A DNA stretch of 64,000 nucleotides from Apus apus (GCF_020740795.1 NC_067286.1:15690350-15754349); one strand, 5' to 3'; counted from the first letter of the stretch, positions 13,701 to 27,300 are shown. The notes: generated by a model from the sequence alone, not told the origin. Translations and numbers: made by a program.

Positions 13701-16700
13701 CAGTATGAATAATTAGACCAGAAATACTTTGATAAATATTATTATGGAGAAGTCATTAATGGGCCATGACATTTGAGGGTTAGAAATCCTGGTGATAAAA
13801 AAGGTGGCAAGTTTGCATCCATTCTGAACACACAAAACCAGGGCTGTGTTCTTCTATGCTTGAGTCTGCTCCTCAGAAAGGACGTGGCCTCTTGTTTTGC
13901 CATTGCATTAAGCTTTACAAAGACACAGATGCAAGACAGAAAATTTCAGTGGGAAAGCTCACTGGAATGAAAGAAACCACACACAATTCCAAAGGCACTT
14001 TTCATTCCCAGGGGGTGCACAGAGATCAGAGGTGAAATTTATTGGTGATAAAAAGTCTGCAAGCCCACTCTACTCCCCCAGCCTTTCCAACCGCGATTCA
14101 CTTCTGCTGAAATCATATCCTTGGAAACATCCCCTTCAGAACACTCAAAAAACAAAAATGCTTTCATTTTGTAATGTTTTGAAATCTATGCACCCAGCAA
14201 AACCACTGAAATCCAGAGAAGATGAAGGTGCTCTACATTCTCTAAAATCAAGTTGCCTCTGACAGCCCCAAACCACATTTCATTCGTTTACTGACCTCTT
14301 TAAAAAGTGGAGGCAGATACAATCAATCACACGGCAGCAAATAATCAATGAGTGAACTAGAATGCAATATATTTACCAGTGGAAAACCTTGTTTAAAGGG
14401 AAAAGAAATTGCGTGTTGGCTGTCATGGCATTATTCATAAAGGCAAACCAGTAGATCTTACAGATACCAGGAGCAAAACTACAACAAAGGCAACCAACTG
14501 ATAATGAAGAAGGGTTTTCAGTCAAATTTCATGGGTCATACAAAGTCATTACCATGCCTGCAGGAGTTCAAGAGCTCTGCCAGTTGAATTTGGGGGAAAT
14601 GAAGTGATTATTTTGTTATGCACTTCGTAGTTTTAGACATTTTTCTTTAAATCCCAAGTTCTGAAGCCAACAAGCTACATGAGAACACCAGTTTCAATTT
14701 CCAGAGTTAGCTTCTAAGCATTATTGCAGAGAAAGCCTTGAAAACAGGCCTTCAGTGTACACCAAGGTCTCAGAAACTAGATTTTAAAGACTCAAATATT
14801 TGGTGGTTTGGTTTTCTTACCTTCCCCCCCACCCCTTAAATGCAACCTTATGGCTTTAAGCCAATTTCCTAACATTTTAGGGGCTTGACTGATTTTGAAA
14901 ACTAAGAGACAAAAACTTTGGCTACTGCTGGTAACAAGTTCTGAATAAGTCAACTTTCCAAATTGGTGCCATTGCAGGTTTCCCTCTGGTTTTGAGTCAG
15001 TTAAAACATCAAGGCTTTTCTCCATAATATTTTAAGCTATGATAACTTCAAAAGTAAACAAATGTTTCTGTTAAAATACCATGCTTGAAAAATTTAGTGG
15101 CTGACGAAGATAACAAAAAATCCTTAGTGCTTTTCTTTGTCAATAGCTTCTTCTAGGAATAGAGCCAGGGTGAGCATTTATTTGGACTGGTGAACTGTGA
15201 CTCAAAAAGTGGATCTATTGGCAGTGAAAGCACAGTGGCGGAACCAAAAGGCTCACAGTCTTTCCGAGCTGATTAATCATCAGGACAGGTTTGAAGACTA
15301 AATGACCTGCCCAGATACAGATGTTAAATGTGCATCCACCTCTTGCTTTTCTTCTAGTTCATAGGCAGTAGCCTGGATTGTTCATTTTTGAGATAATGAT
15401 GATCATTACTATTCAAAACAAAAAGGATTTGGGCTTTGTAATTTTATCCTATGATAGAGAAGGCTTCTACACAAGATAACACAGCATGTATAGTCTAGAC
15501 ATGATGAAATACTGGAAGATCCTTCAGGGAGAGGTGGTGACAGTCTTGCACACAAAGCTCTGTGATGTTTCCCTTCTTTGCTTCCACCCCCTACCAGAAC
15601 TGTCACCAACTGCAAAAAGGAGGTGCATAAATACATAGTTGGATCTCTCCCCTCGAGCCCTTGCCATTAAGGGCTGCACTAGCCCCTGTTAAATCTACAC
15701 AAAATGTAGTTTCTCTGCAATGGGAGGCAGATTCTGCTTCACAGCACACAGTAACAATCCTCAGCATTTACAGATAGGAAACGAAGCATAGCAATATGAC
15801 AAAAGTATAGGAGAACATTACACTGGCAGAAAGAAGCTCTCCAGAGCTAAATCCAAGTGACACTGATGTCTAACTACAAGTTCAGACAGTGCTAGAGGAT
15901 CTTCAATGGCTGCAGGTGATGAGAGACATCACTTTGTAATCTAAAGGACAGTTTCCCACCCAGGGACCAAGTTTTGTCTTGGGCATCAGTCAGGAAGGAC
16001 TTCACTGACAGTGATAGCACCCTGGGAAGGGCACACCAGAGAATCAGTTGCAGCATGTTACTTCTGGAGATTTGATTGTTAAGTGTTGCAGAAGTTAGAC
16101 AATGCTCTGCCTGAAGTTCTGAGTATCACCTTATAAACTAGTTAAGCTGCAGGCATTTCTTATTTTCCCTTTACATATTTTCCTTGAAAGAATGAAAGTG
16201 GTTACTATGGATTTATTTATTTTCTTTCTTCTGCTAATCTCTTTTGTTAAGTAGTATCTTTTTTCCCCCCTCCATCAGAGAGTGTAATCAGTTCAGTCAG
16301 TGGTGAAATTAACTGACCTCTAATTAATGCAACTTTCAAAAAACTGTTGTCAGACAGCACATACTAAGGACATTACAGATTAAAATGTTATCATAATTCT
16401 GAATTAACTAAGACATTTTCAAGGATGGCTTTCTCTGATTTGACTAGCAATTTTACCTCTGACACATCTGCTCTGAAATGTGAAAGAAGTTTATCTCAAG
16501 CATCACAGCTTCTTTTGGGTGCAAGTTGCTCCTTTTTACTTTATAGCACCTGCATTTTTGATTTACATACTCAAGAAAAAGTATTTTCAAATCAAGAATT
16601 CATCTCAAATTATATAAAATTTTTAAGGTAGATGCTGAATAATGATGGAAATAAGAAAAATAATAAAAATACCAAGTGCTTGTGTTTTCATTTTTGGACT

Positions 16701-18167
16701 TCAAGCCTAGAAATACTTTATGATACCAAATAGTCATGGCTGAGGGAATGGAAACAACAGAAGGTGAAATGACTCTCCTCAAGTTCTGCGAAAATGATGA
16801 CTGAGTTAGGAACAGTACCCACATGGCCTGAAAACCCCACAATAGCCACACCAATGCATCTTTCTAGATGGGACATCAACTGTTGTGATGATGCAAGTGT
16901 CTTACATGGCCTTTTAAAGTCTTAACTTACAGAGAAGGCAGAGGAGGTCTGGTTGCACTTACTCCTCTCTGGCTCAGACAGCACTCACAGTGCATATATG
17001 CAAGTGAGAAGACCATCTGTGACCAGCTCTGATATGTATTATTTACATAACAGTTCCACTGACTGAAAAACTAATAAATCCACAGCCTGCAGATGATGTG
17101 CAGACATACAGACACATCATCACAAATACCACTTTATCTTGATTCTTTGTCTTTTTTTTTTCTCCTGCTGTGGCACAACAGAGCATCTAGTACAACAGCA
17201 AAATAAGCCTCTGGCAAAAGAAGAAGCTTGTTTAAATCACAGCAGTTCTCCACATACAACTGACACATAGGAATAAGTATAATTTTCCATGGAAATATTT
17301 CTATGAGTATCTCAAATAGGTCAAACTTTGTCAAACCCATTTGCAATGGAGTGCTGCAGGATGCTCAACACTTTCTTTAATCTCTGAGTTCCCTTGAAAC
17401 CCTGGGAGCTTTTCCATGAGGAAGATCTATGTATTTGAGAAGTAAGTATATATGAAACTCATGGTCTGTAACTTTTTGCAACAGTGACTGCAAAAAACAA
17501 GAGGTCAAAATGAGGTTTCTCTCCTGATGTATAGTAACCATGGTCTATTTATAATTCTACAGTTAATTTAGAGCTTGTATATCCGTGCTGGACAAAGCAG
17601 CTTGCCATGTGTAGAGAATGACATGAACTCAATCTCTGCAGACAGTCCCAGAGCCTAAAAATGCTTTTGTTAGTACAGTGAACACCTGTACTAATTACAC
17701 ACTTCACTCACTCAGGGGTCATTGCTCATGGCAAAGGTTTTAAATCAGCCACCCCCAGGAGACAAGACATCACTATATTGCTAGAACAGTCATTCTGATG
17801 CAGTAAAACTAGGCAACCCTGGAAATATACTCACTCTCTGAAGTCTCTAAAGGTGAAAGCCTGTAATACCCCATTGCTGGGCACAAGAAGACAGCATAGA
17901 ATGTTTGAACAAATAGAGAAAATCGAGAGATCAATCAGACACTGTTGCTGAAATCCTAAGTTCAGCATTAGTTTTAGATTTATGTATATGTTCTTCTGAC
18001 TTCCATGTAAATGACATTTTTTCCATCTCTCATTGTACAGTAATGCCTGACCCAGCAAGACTTGTAAGCATGTGATAAATATAAAATAATTTCATTTTAT
18101 TCACTTTCTGATTCATAGGTGCTGTTTATGCACCTAAAATTACGCTGGAACTCCAATGCCAAAATTC
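7798..18167. other. Intronic, no gene seen
   Basis: About 10 kb of AT-rich DNA without a recognisable gene or clear transposon. Low-complexity runs include a T/G then C tract at 9180-9222, a T then C tract at 11302-11333, and a C/A-rich run at about 12595-12660. A patch at 15755-15790 faintly resembles the 'acagatgaggaaactgaggca' part of MIR-type SINEs but is too short to call. Open frames of 60-102 codons here match nothing I know. Confidence 0.55.
11302..11333. repeat. Poly-T/poly-C low-complexity tract
   Basis: A long T run broken by one A, followed by an uninterrupted C run. Confidence 0.9.
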
Positions 18168-18500
18168 ACAAAATCACAGAGTTACGGAGTGGTTGGGGTT
18201 GGAAGGGACCTCTGAAGATCATCTAGTCCAACTCCCTGCTAGAGCAGGATCACCTAGAGTAGTTCACACAGGAACATGTCCAGATAGGTTTTGAGTATCT
18301 CCAGAGAAGGAGACGCCACAGCCTCTCTGGGCAGCCTGTTCTGGTGTTCTGATACTCTCACAGTAAAGAAGTTTTTCCTTATGTTTAATTTGAACCTCCT
18401 TGTCTTGTCATTGGACACTGCAGAAAAGAGACTGGACCCATCCTTATGACACCTGCCACCCTTTAGATATTTATAAGTGTTTATTTATGAGATTTCACTG
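18168..18500 (-). mobile_element. CR1 LINE 3' fragment, minus strand
   Basis: Read on the plus strand it opens with the reverse complement of the CR1 3' end ('ttggggttggaagggacc', 'gaagatcatctagtccaact') and continues through the 'cagcctgttctggtg' and 'acagtaaagaag' blocks into the end of ORF2 ('tagatatttataag'). It fades out near 18500. It has the same 'TCAGAGG' type of 3' end as the 7.0 and 41 kb copies, in sense with KCNQ1. Confidence 0.92.
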
Positions 18501-20631
18501 ATGTAGTTCCTCATTCAAAGCCTTCTTCAGCCACTGCAGTTCCCCTCAGATGTTTCCTGCTCAATTCCCAGTGATGATAATCAGTGCTGGTACCTACACC
18601 ATCCTGCATACTTGAGCTCGGTATGCACACTTTGAAGAATCAATGGTGTATCACCTGAAAACCAGCATCTATATGGTCAGAGAGTGCAGAGATACCTGCC
18701 TTTCACATTCGTCATCTAATCTGTCAGACTACATGTAAAACCCATCAGCAGATTTCTCACTGCCAAATCACAGAGTGGAAAGTTGCTTTAGGTAGGTGCT
18801 TCCTTCAAGTAAACACACTCCAATGTTTCATGCTGTCTTCAGCATAGAAACACCACCATTTCTTCCAAAGGCAAGGACCAGCACTGGTGCAGGCAGGGCT
18901 CTCCACCCAGCTGGTCACAGCTGCTCTACACCACAGCACCATGCAGTGGGGTAAGTAAAAGGGGCATGGAAGAAGGATTTGTTGAGAAACAGCAAATAAC
19001 AGCAGCAAGGGCACAAAAATAATGGAGCAAGGGCAGAGAAGGGATCTTTGAAGCTTTCAGCATTTTCACAACTGCTTTCTGTGTGAACGATATAAGGTTT
19101 TCAAGGATGCAAATAACCAAATACAAAAATTCTTCATAAGGTGCCTAGGAATTCTAACATTCAAGCTAAAGGCAGCAAATCCATTCATTTTCTATCAAAT
19201 TATCTCCAAACACTTTAATCTGTACTTCAGCTTGTAATTTACAAGCACAGAGTATAAATTTTCATGGATATGTAGATGCAAATTTTGTCTACCATTTCTG
19301 TGACCCTTTTCAGTCAGATTTATTAGATAACACTGGAAAAAAACCAATCCCATGAGCCCTGTGTACCTCTTCAACCTTTCTCTCTACCTCCACTGTGACT
19401 AGGGCATGGGACATGTTTTGCAACAATGTCTCCTAAATATATAATAGTTGCAATTCACTTCCCTTTCACCCCAGAGTAAATGAGGAATAAATGTATTTAT
19501 GTCAATGGGATTAAGGCAATATAACTGGCCTGAAAACATAGATCACTGTTAGCACTCCAAAGGCTTGTCCATTTGCACACAACATATCCCCTGTAGTAAA
19601 CAGCATATATGACTGCAAAAAACTCAACATTGCTAAAGGATGCATTGTTTAAAGCAGCTGTTTCTTCAGCACACAGAGACAGTGTTTTATTTTACTTTTT
19701 TTTAAAAAAAGCATGTCATGCAAATTTCAGCCATGTCTTCATTTTTCTGTTATTTAAATTTTCTAAAACTTCACAACTTCATAGAAAACATAATTTAAAA
19801 AAACCCCAAACAACAAAAAACCAAACAAAAACCACACCAAATCTGGCAGGGTATATTAAGAGAAACTATAGTTTTGGAAAAGAAACAACTGCAAGGTTTT
19901 TAGCATACATTGTAAAAACAATGATAACCAAAAGGTTATCTGAAGTGTAATTTAAAAAAATGTGTTTGCATTGTTTTCAGATAAAACAATCCCAGGGCCA
20001 CGTGTAAAAGGCCTGAACTGCAGGACAGTAATGAGTTTGTGAATCAGGACTGTAAATTCCCTGTGCTGCAAATGTGGGAGCCATCAGGAGCACACATGAT
20101 TGAGTCAGCAGTTACCAAGACACATACATACAGTCCAGGCCACTCAAGTCTCCAAACTGCCATTTATCATTTCCTGAGAGAACAGTTTCTTGGCAAGCCT
20201 CCTTTAAAAACAGGTTTTTTTCCAAAACAACCGACCATTCCAGCAGGCTATGAATACCACTATAACTTCGTCTATTTTTCATATCAAGTAGACTATGGGC
20301 TCTGGCTGTCAGTTAATTAAAGAAACCTTCTTTTCACATTTTCAAATGTTGTTTGCAGCAGGTTAGATCCCACAATGAGCCAGCTCTGAGAACAGTGACA
20401 GTCACAGATTGAACCGAATGGACATGGAGGGAAAAAAAAAAAGAAGACATAAACCCCCCCACGGTTTGAAGTTGCAAAGCCCAGCTTACGTAACACCAAT
20501 TTGGTGGCCCTGCCAAACTGTTAACTTTTGTCTCTGATGGAAATAGCTGTCTTGGGCTTGACTCTGTTTCATACTCCCAAATGTGTAATGGCTTAGAGCT
20601 GTCTGTCAGAATTTGAACTCCATCTGCTGCT
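18501..20631. other. Intronic, no gene seen
   Basis: No coding signal. An A/C-rich run at 19796-19842 and a possible worn fragment of an old amniote repeat at about 19468-19520 (see separate entry). Confidence 0.5.
19468..19520. repeat. Possible ancient amniote palindromic repeat fragment
   Basis: Contains 'ccagagtaaatgagga' followed by 'gtcaatgggattaagg'. These match the style of a widespread old amniote repeat built around 'ccagagtaactgag' and 'gaagtcaatggga' blocks. The match is from memory, short and gapped. Confidence 0.25.
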
Positions 20632-20970
20632 GTTATTATTATTGTTATTGTTGTTGTTGTTATTATTACTACTACACACGAACAGCACTTAGGGGCCTCA
20701 TCTGAGATCAGAGCCCTGATGAGCTACGAGTTGTCCACACACACAGAGAGCCCTTGCCTTGAAAAATGCATGATCTAAATAGATGAGATAAAAAAAGGGG
20801 TGGAACAAAGATCATATTTTCATTTCTGTTTTATACATATGGAACTGAGATACGGAGGGATTAAATGTCTTGCCTGTGCTCACACAAAAAGTATCTGGGG
20901 CAAAAGCTAGGCATTGAACCAGAGTTTTCAAGTTCAAATCAGCTTCATCTTCCTTCATTAACCCTATGCT
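20632..20970 (+). repeat. Ancient MIR/CORE-SINE-like element (amniote type)
   Basis: It begins with a TTA/TTG run (20632-20674), then 'agcacttaggggcc', 'gagatcagagccctgat', a stretch like 'agagcccttgccttgaaa' where the family has 'gacagtccctgccccaaag', and a tail 'ggaactgagatacggaggga' ... 'tgtcttgcctgtgctcacac' ... 'aggcattgaacc'. That tail is the conserved MIR-type 'gaaactgaggcacagagagg ... cttgcccaaggtcacac ... attgaacc' region. The order of blocks is preserved over more than 300 bp. Confidence 0.7.
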
Positions 20971-21377
20971 TACTAACTAAAGACTGTACTCAGATATAAG
21001 CTGAGACATCAGAGCCACGTTCAGCCTTTGTTCATACAGGGCCTAAGCATAGGAGGGGAACAACATGTTCCCAACCTCCTGTGAGTGTGTTCACATAGCA
21101 GTAGTTACTTGTGTCTCTACTTCCTACAGCTTTAGAATCATCAAACTTAGGAAATAAAGTCCTATTTGGTGAAGGAAGTCTGGATTCTGCTATTTCTCTG
21201 CAGAGTCTTCTGTGTAAGCAGCCAACAGAAACAACAAATTGTGCCATGCTTCAGGAAAAAGGTGAATAATCACTTCATGGGTTTCTCTAAACATCTGACC
21301 AGCAGTTCACACATTCTTACTAAAAAAAGGAAAAAAAAAAAAGTAGTTCTAATTTTTTTTTTTTAAATTGTTATTTA

Positions 21378-21592
21378 TAATCATAGAACCCCAGAATATC
21401 TCAAGATGGTAGAGATGCACAAGGACCATTGAGTCCAGTTTTCTGCTCCTCACAGGACTACTTAGAACTGAACTATATGACTAAGAGAATTATACAGACA
21501 CTAATAAATTCACACAGGTTTGGTGCTGTGACCACCTACCTGGGGAGTCTGTTCCAGGGATCGACCACCTCTTACTCGGGCCAAACAAAAAG
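21378..21592 (-). mobile_element. CR1 LINE 3' fragment, older subfamily, minus strand
   Basis: The plus strand reads 'aatcatagaaccccagaat', 'aaggaccattgagtccag', 'ctcctcacaggac', then 'ggtttggtgctgtgaccac', 'ctggggagtctgttccag' and 'gaccacctctt'. This is the reverse complement of a CR1 3' end of the kind with 'ggatcatcgagtccaactcc'. It is more diverged than the other copies and ends around 21590. Confidence 0.85.
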
Positions 21593-23221
21593 TCAAGGTT
21601 TTGTTTTGTTGTTGGTTGGTTTGCTTGGAATTTTTGTAAGAGAGAATAAATGCACCTGAAATCAGGGCAGCTTCCAGACAAGTTTTAATTCCTGATTCCA
21701 AAGCATGGTTGTAGGAGAGCATCTCAAAAGATTTACAAGATTTCAAAAGAATCATAATAATATGAGCAAAATGTCTCTTTCTAACTTTTGTTTCAGAATG
21801 ACTGCAGCCTTTTAGCTGACATATTCCCAAAAATATTAGTCTGAGATGCCTCAAATGAAAAACTTCAGGTCAGATGGTTAAAGTTGCACACAACTACAAC
21901 AAAGCCTTATAGTGGGAAATGCCTTATAAAGTTTTGGTAATGCTCTGAAGCACTCCCAGTGCACAAGAACAAACAGGTAGATAGACATAATAAATCCCAA
22001 AATATGTTTACATGGGAGGCAAGCTGTGCTTCATTACTTGGCTTCAATATCACACTTTTTGTTACTTTTACAGAGAAGAGGACTGTCATTACTTGCCTTG
22101 GTCAGTAAACAGAGTTTCTGTTGTATGGGAAATTACGGCATATCACAACTTATTTAACCTCTCAAAATACTGAGATATTACAAGGAGAGCAAAATGCAAA
22201 CTATCTTAATTTGGAAACACACAAATGGCTTTAGCTTCATAATAAAATTCATTCAAAAAGTTAAAACCTCATCACTATCCCAAAGTGCCTAAAAGGAATA
22301 AAAAAGACAACAAAACAGACCAAGTGCAGCATTTCAATGTCCTTGGATTAAAATGGTGATCACAATAAAAACTCTAAATCAATGATTCCAAGGTTTGACT
22401 GAAAATGTCACCCACCTACCAAATGTAGCCTTGTTCATCTGTGACAACATAGAGGTTTCTAACAGGTCTCTCATTTTTTTCCAAAAGGCCCCTTTTTGCT
22501 AGCTCTATCTAAAATAAGCCATTTAGGACTTCTTTTAAAATAACATCCCCTCTCCTGACAAAGTCTGACCATTTCTCAGTCCCCACTTGCCTTTAGCTTG
22601 CCCTCTGGAGATGTTGACACAAGTGTGTGTTCACTGGCAAAATGCTTTGGAGCAGGCCTCTGAAGAACAGCTTGTCATGAGGGCTATCAGTTTTAAATAA
22701 TTTACAAAACTGCAGAATTTCCTGTTTCTGTAAGTGGCTCTAACTAGCTGTTTCCAGCAGAAATCCCTGGAGAGGCAAACTGTTTTTCCTAGTTCAGAAC
22801 TGCAACTGCTAATGCTGTAAAGTAACAGGACTGCCAAAACTCTTTCACCCTTGGATGCTCAAGTGCACTTTTCCAACTCCAGCTTTGCCCAAGGTGAGTA
22901 AGTAGCAAGTCCTACCCAGGAGCCTTCGAAAGTAGACTGTATTTTGGGTTCACTGTCTGAACAGAATCACAGAATCATCACAGCTGGAAAGGACCTTGAG
23001 ATCACAGAGTCCAACCATCAATGCAAAAAAAGCCAACAACCCACCACTCAAAACCTCAGGCACTGTAGCATGCCCTGAAGTGCTACATCTACATATTTCT
23101 TGAATACCTACAGGGATGGTGACTCCACCACCTCCCTGGGCAGGTTGTTCCAGTGCCTGACCACTCTTTCAGTAAAGAAATTCTTCCTAATATCCAATGT
23201 AAACCTCCCCTGCTGCAACTT

Positions 23222-23894
23222 TCAATTTCCTCTGGTCCTATTGTTATTTACTTGGGAGAAGAGACCAACACCCACCTCCCTACAACCTCCTTTCAGGTAG
23301 TTGTAGAGGGCAGTGAGATCTCCTCTCAGCCTCCTATTCTTCAGACCAAAAAACCCCAGTTCCCTCAGCCACTCCTCATATGACTTGTTCTCTAGGCCCT
23401 TCACCAGCTTGGTGGCTCTTCTCTGGACACACTCCAGCCCCTCAATGTTCTTCCTGTAGTGAGGGGCCCAGAACTGCACACAGTGCTTGAGGTGTGGCCT
23501 CACCAGTGCTGAGTACAGGGGCACGATCACCTCCCTGCTCCTGCTGGCCACACTATTCCTGATGCAGGCCAGGATGCCACTGGCCTTCTTGGCCATCTGG
23601 GCACACCGCTGGTTCATGTTAAGCTGTCAGTCCACCAGTACCCCCAGCTCCTTTTCTGCTAGCAGCTTCCCAGCCACTCTTCCCCAAGCTTGTAGTTTTG
23701 CCTGGGGTTGATGTGACCAAAATCAGGACCCAGCAATTGGCCCTGACCCATCGATCCAGCCTGTCTGGGTCCCTCTGCAGAGCCTTCCAACCATCAAGCA
23801 GATCAACACTCCCACCCAGTTTGATGCTGTCTGCAAACTTACTGAGGGTGCACTCAATGCCCTCATGCAGATAATTGATAAAGATGTTGAACAA
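23222..23894 (-). pseudogene. CR1 ORF2 reverse transcriptase C-terminal remnant
   Basis: The upstream part (23894 to 23619) reads [20 protein letters not shown] then a worn spacer with [17 protein letters not shown]. The downstream part (23617 to 23222) is 131 codons without a stop, with [39 protein letters not shown] and [18 protein letters not shown]. The frame breaks near 23618-23700. Both are typical CR1 blocks. The YxDD catalytic region has been lost. Confidence 0.9.
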
Positions 23895-24124
23895 GACCAG
23901 CTAGTCCTCCCACTACTCCTTCTCTGTGAACAGGAGGTCTAGCGAGGCCTGGTAGGCTCGCTTACCAGTCGTGTCAGCAAGTTATCTTCCAGACACTGGA
24001 GGAACCTCCTAGTCTGCTTGCTCTCTGCTGTGTTATATTTTCAGCAGACCTCAAGTGGGTTGAAGTCCCCCATCAGAACAAGGGCTGGTGATTGTGAGAC
24101 TTCATCTAGCCTCTTACAGAATAC

Positions 24125-24340
24125 TTAATCTGCTTCCTTGTCCTGGTTGGGTGGTCTATAACAGACTCCCAGCACAATATTTACCTTGTTCACCTTCCCA
24201 TTCATCCTTATCCATAAACACTCAACTTTACCATCACTATAATCAAGCTCTACATAATCAAAACACTCCCTAGCATATAGAGCCATGCCACTGCCTCTCT
24301 TTCCTTTCCTGTCTCTTCTGAAGAGCTTATATCCATTCAT
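24125..24340 (-). pseudogene. CR1 ORF2 endonuclease remnant
   Basis: Seventy-one codons reading GYKLFRRDRKGKRGSGMALY, ARECFDYVELDYSDGKVECLW and ending GVCYRPPNQDKEAD. This is the middle of the CR1 apurinic-like endonuclease domain; the GVCYRPPNQD block is a family signature. The nucleotide match continues left to about 23910 in a broken frame. N- and C-terminal catalytic parts are missing. Confidence 0.92.
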
Positions 24341-24355
24341 ATCATAGGATATGTG

Positions 24356-27300
24356 TCCTCTAAAGCCAGTTTGCCATTTACTTTAAAAGGAGCAGAAACA
24401 CAGTTGAGAATAACTATTTTCATCAACAACGTATTTACTTTAGGATTAGCTGTAGGAGCATTCAGGCCAAGGCTGGCTCTGGAGGTGCTTCTATCTGAAC
24501 AATTACTGCCAGTGCTAGTCTACTTTTTAAAGTTTTGATTAAAAAGTCCCTCCAAGACTTTTAGTTGTGGGAATGGATGGAAGATAGAAATCCATCCAAT
24601 CAATAAAGGTGAAAATTTTCCCTTTCCCTCATTGTCCAGTCTCCATGATACAAGATACCATCTTGATCCTACAGTTCAATTTGGTAAGCCAGCCATGTAC
24701 ATAGTGATCTGCTTACCAGGGAAAATACAGAAGGGAAAGAAAATGGTAGGAACTGGTCATGTGGTCTTATGAGACATGGGCCAAAAATCTTAGCCTTGAT
24801 TGTCTCTTGAGGACTGCATCAAACTCGGGCTTACCAAGAATATGCAAGTTAAAGAAGAAAAGCAGCAAGGTCTGAAAGCTGCATGGGATAATGCTGAGCT
24901 CCATGGTGCAACCAGCAGTACCAGTGGAGACTCACAGCCACACCTGATGAGACCAATGTACCAGCAGAACCCCTGTGTGGAGAAATTTAACATAGAAAAA
25001 GGAAGATGTTGAGGATTGATGTCTGAAAAATCCAGCTGCCTAAGGCAATTCTGGAAAATAATGCGGGCACTGCCCTTTGAAGAAGCCTTGCTCAGGAACT
25101 CCAGCATGTTCTGTCCACTTCCCAGGAAAGCCTGCAGCTTGATTTGTAGTCAAGGAGGTAGTAAGGATAACACTTATTCCTGTTAATCAGGGTATGCCTG
25201 CCAAGTGTCTGAAATGCTTTCTTAATGAAACCTTTACCTCTGCTTCTGACAGGACTCTCATAACAGGCCACCAGCTCATCTGCTGGAGACTCTCCTCTGC
25301 TGTCCACAGGGATCTCCCTCTTTGGCTATACATGTTTCTATATAATTTTTTTAATCCTGTTTTCTAGACAGGCTCTCTACTCTGTGTAATTATGACATTG
25401 TTTCTGATATGAATGGTTGTCCTTGCCACCAACCTCCTCCCTTTCCCCCAGAATAAAAAATACTGGTTGAAAACCAAAACAAATAGTAGATTTTTATCAC
25501 ATAGAATTTGTTAATAATACTTTCCCTGAAATAGTTCCCAGGCTTTTTTTAATGCTCAAATAAAGGCCCAAACATTTACAGCCAGCACTCTAAGCCAACT
25601 AATAAATTATTTGAGCCATACTGAAAAGCTCAAGAGGGATTTTGAATGAAAAATCTAGTGAATAAACTGATAGCCCAATACTGCCTTGGAGTTCTGCCAC
25701 TGTAATACACAGGATGCATGGAGCTCTGTTGGTGACCAAGGCACATACTGAAAAACAAACAGTCAATCAGATGATAGTTAAATCCTGTAATTTAAAGCAT
25801 AAAATATAATGTCTTTGAGTAAACCATGAGCCTTAATATTTCTTAAATTCAGTGGCGCACAGATGACTGGGTGTTAAACTCCTGTTTTTTTGTTTTGTTT
25901 TGTTTTAAAGATAACTAATAATTTGGCAGTAAGAAAGACAAAACTCTGCCTTCTTCATGGGAAACTAACTACATGGCTAATCCCCAAAGATATTACTGTT
26001 ACAGAAGATGCATGTACAGACCGGGATTAAACCTTGTAGTAGATCAGAAAAGATAGATCTTTTAAAATCACTTCAGAACTTTAAAATTGCTTCAAGGTAG
26101 CTAAAGCAAGATGAATTTCAGGGCTCTCAGCAAATAAAATATTTATCAAGAAGTAAATAATTTTAGGGCATGAAAAGAAACATTTTTTTTCAACTTAGCA
26201 GTTTGTTTTAAAACTCTTTAAATTCACTATTTGCAGTATCTTGAACTTTAAACTGTGAACAAGGTCATTATGTAACTGAAAAGATTTTTTCTTTCACCTT
26301 CTCTTTTGTTGTTGATCTTTCATCCTATTTTGTAGCTGAAAGAAAATGTATTCATAAAAGAGCAGCAACATGAAATAATAGTCTTTATAATTTACTGCAC
26401 AGTAGTTTGTTTCCAATATTGCAATAGAGTGGAGTTTGGAGCACCCTGTGGCTTTGGCTGGACCAAGAGGACTGGTTTAGCCTTGATTTGAACCTGCTGT
26501 TTACAACACACTGTAAGCCCTTTCCATACAGCAGGCTTTTAGTGAGGTCTGTGTGAAAAAAATCTCACTGGTAACCAAAACCAGGGAAAAGTAAAATATT
26601 TTGTATGTGTACATTTCTATTTAAAATTACTTTTGAGTGCATAGTGAAAAAAAAATATTTTCTGTGAAAATGTATGGTTTACTCCGACAAAATAATTGTG
26701 CTGCTCTTTTGCTTGCTTGTTGGCTTGCATTTAACATACAAAAAAAGTGAGACATTTCAGTTGTGGCCTATAAAGAGACTGGATGTCCAAACTGTGGTCT
26801 TTGCAGCTTTACTGAACTGAGCTCCTGGTACCTTTTAAACATTCTGCCCTATTAACCACCTCGGGGATATTCTGTGCATCCGTGTATGCATATGAGTGTA
26901 TTTAATGGATTGTTTTACCTTTTGAAGTACTTGGAGATTTGGGAATTACTTTAAACGAGCAAACAAACACCTGGGATAATCTCTGGAACTTATCTCAACC
27001 TCTGGAGACTCCAACATTGAGCTAAATACAACAGGAAGCCTGGACATGTATTTCAGCACTTCTGTTTCTAACTAACCCAGAATCAGAGATGAAAATTACC
27101 AGGAAAACCAACTTATAGCTAGAAACAATTCAAAGATAATTTAGCAGTCCTAAATTGTATAGTATTTCATGTGTCCCAACTGCCCCTTTACTGCGTATGC
27201 TTGAGCCCTAATCAAGACTTATGGATGTGAATAACTATGTGAACTGAAAACATTCCTCATCCACTTCAACAGCATTTCCCAGGGTGCAGAGAGTAAGTGC

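Larger units (their letters stand above)
22962..24355 (-). mobile_element. CR1 LINE with internal deletion, minus strand
   Basis: The 3' end is at 22962 ('agaatcacagaatcatcaca', 'ccttgagatcacagagtcc'). Moving right, the element runs backward through the 3' UTR, the end of ORF2 (23160-23894), and then at about 23895-23910 jumps to the endonuclease region (23910-24345). The central reverse transcriptase, including the catalytic part, is absent. The junction looks like an internal deletion of the order of 1 kb or more rather than two insertions, since both parts share strand and order. The 5' end fades near 24345-24355. In sense with KCNQ1. Confidence 0.92.

Noticed and set aside
20437..20462. 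A-run then C-run region as a possible retroposon end
   Set aside because: Short, with no gene-like sequence beside it.
24790..25307. Overlapping open frames that look slightly protein-like (for example one with GKGFIKKAFQTLGRHT)
   Set aside because: No homologue recognised, frames conflict on both strands, and there is no sign of exon boundaries.
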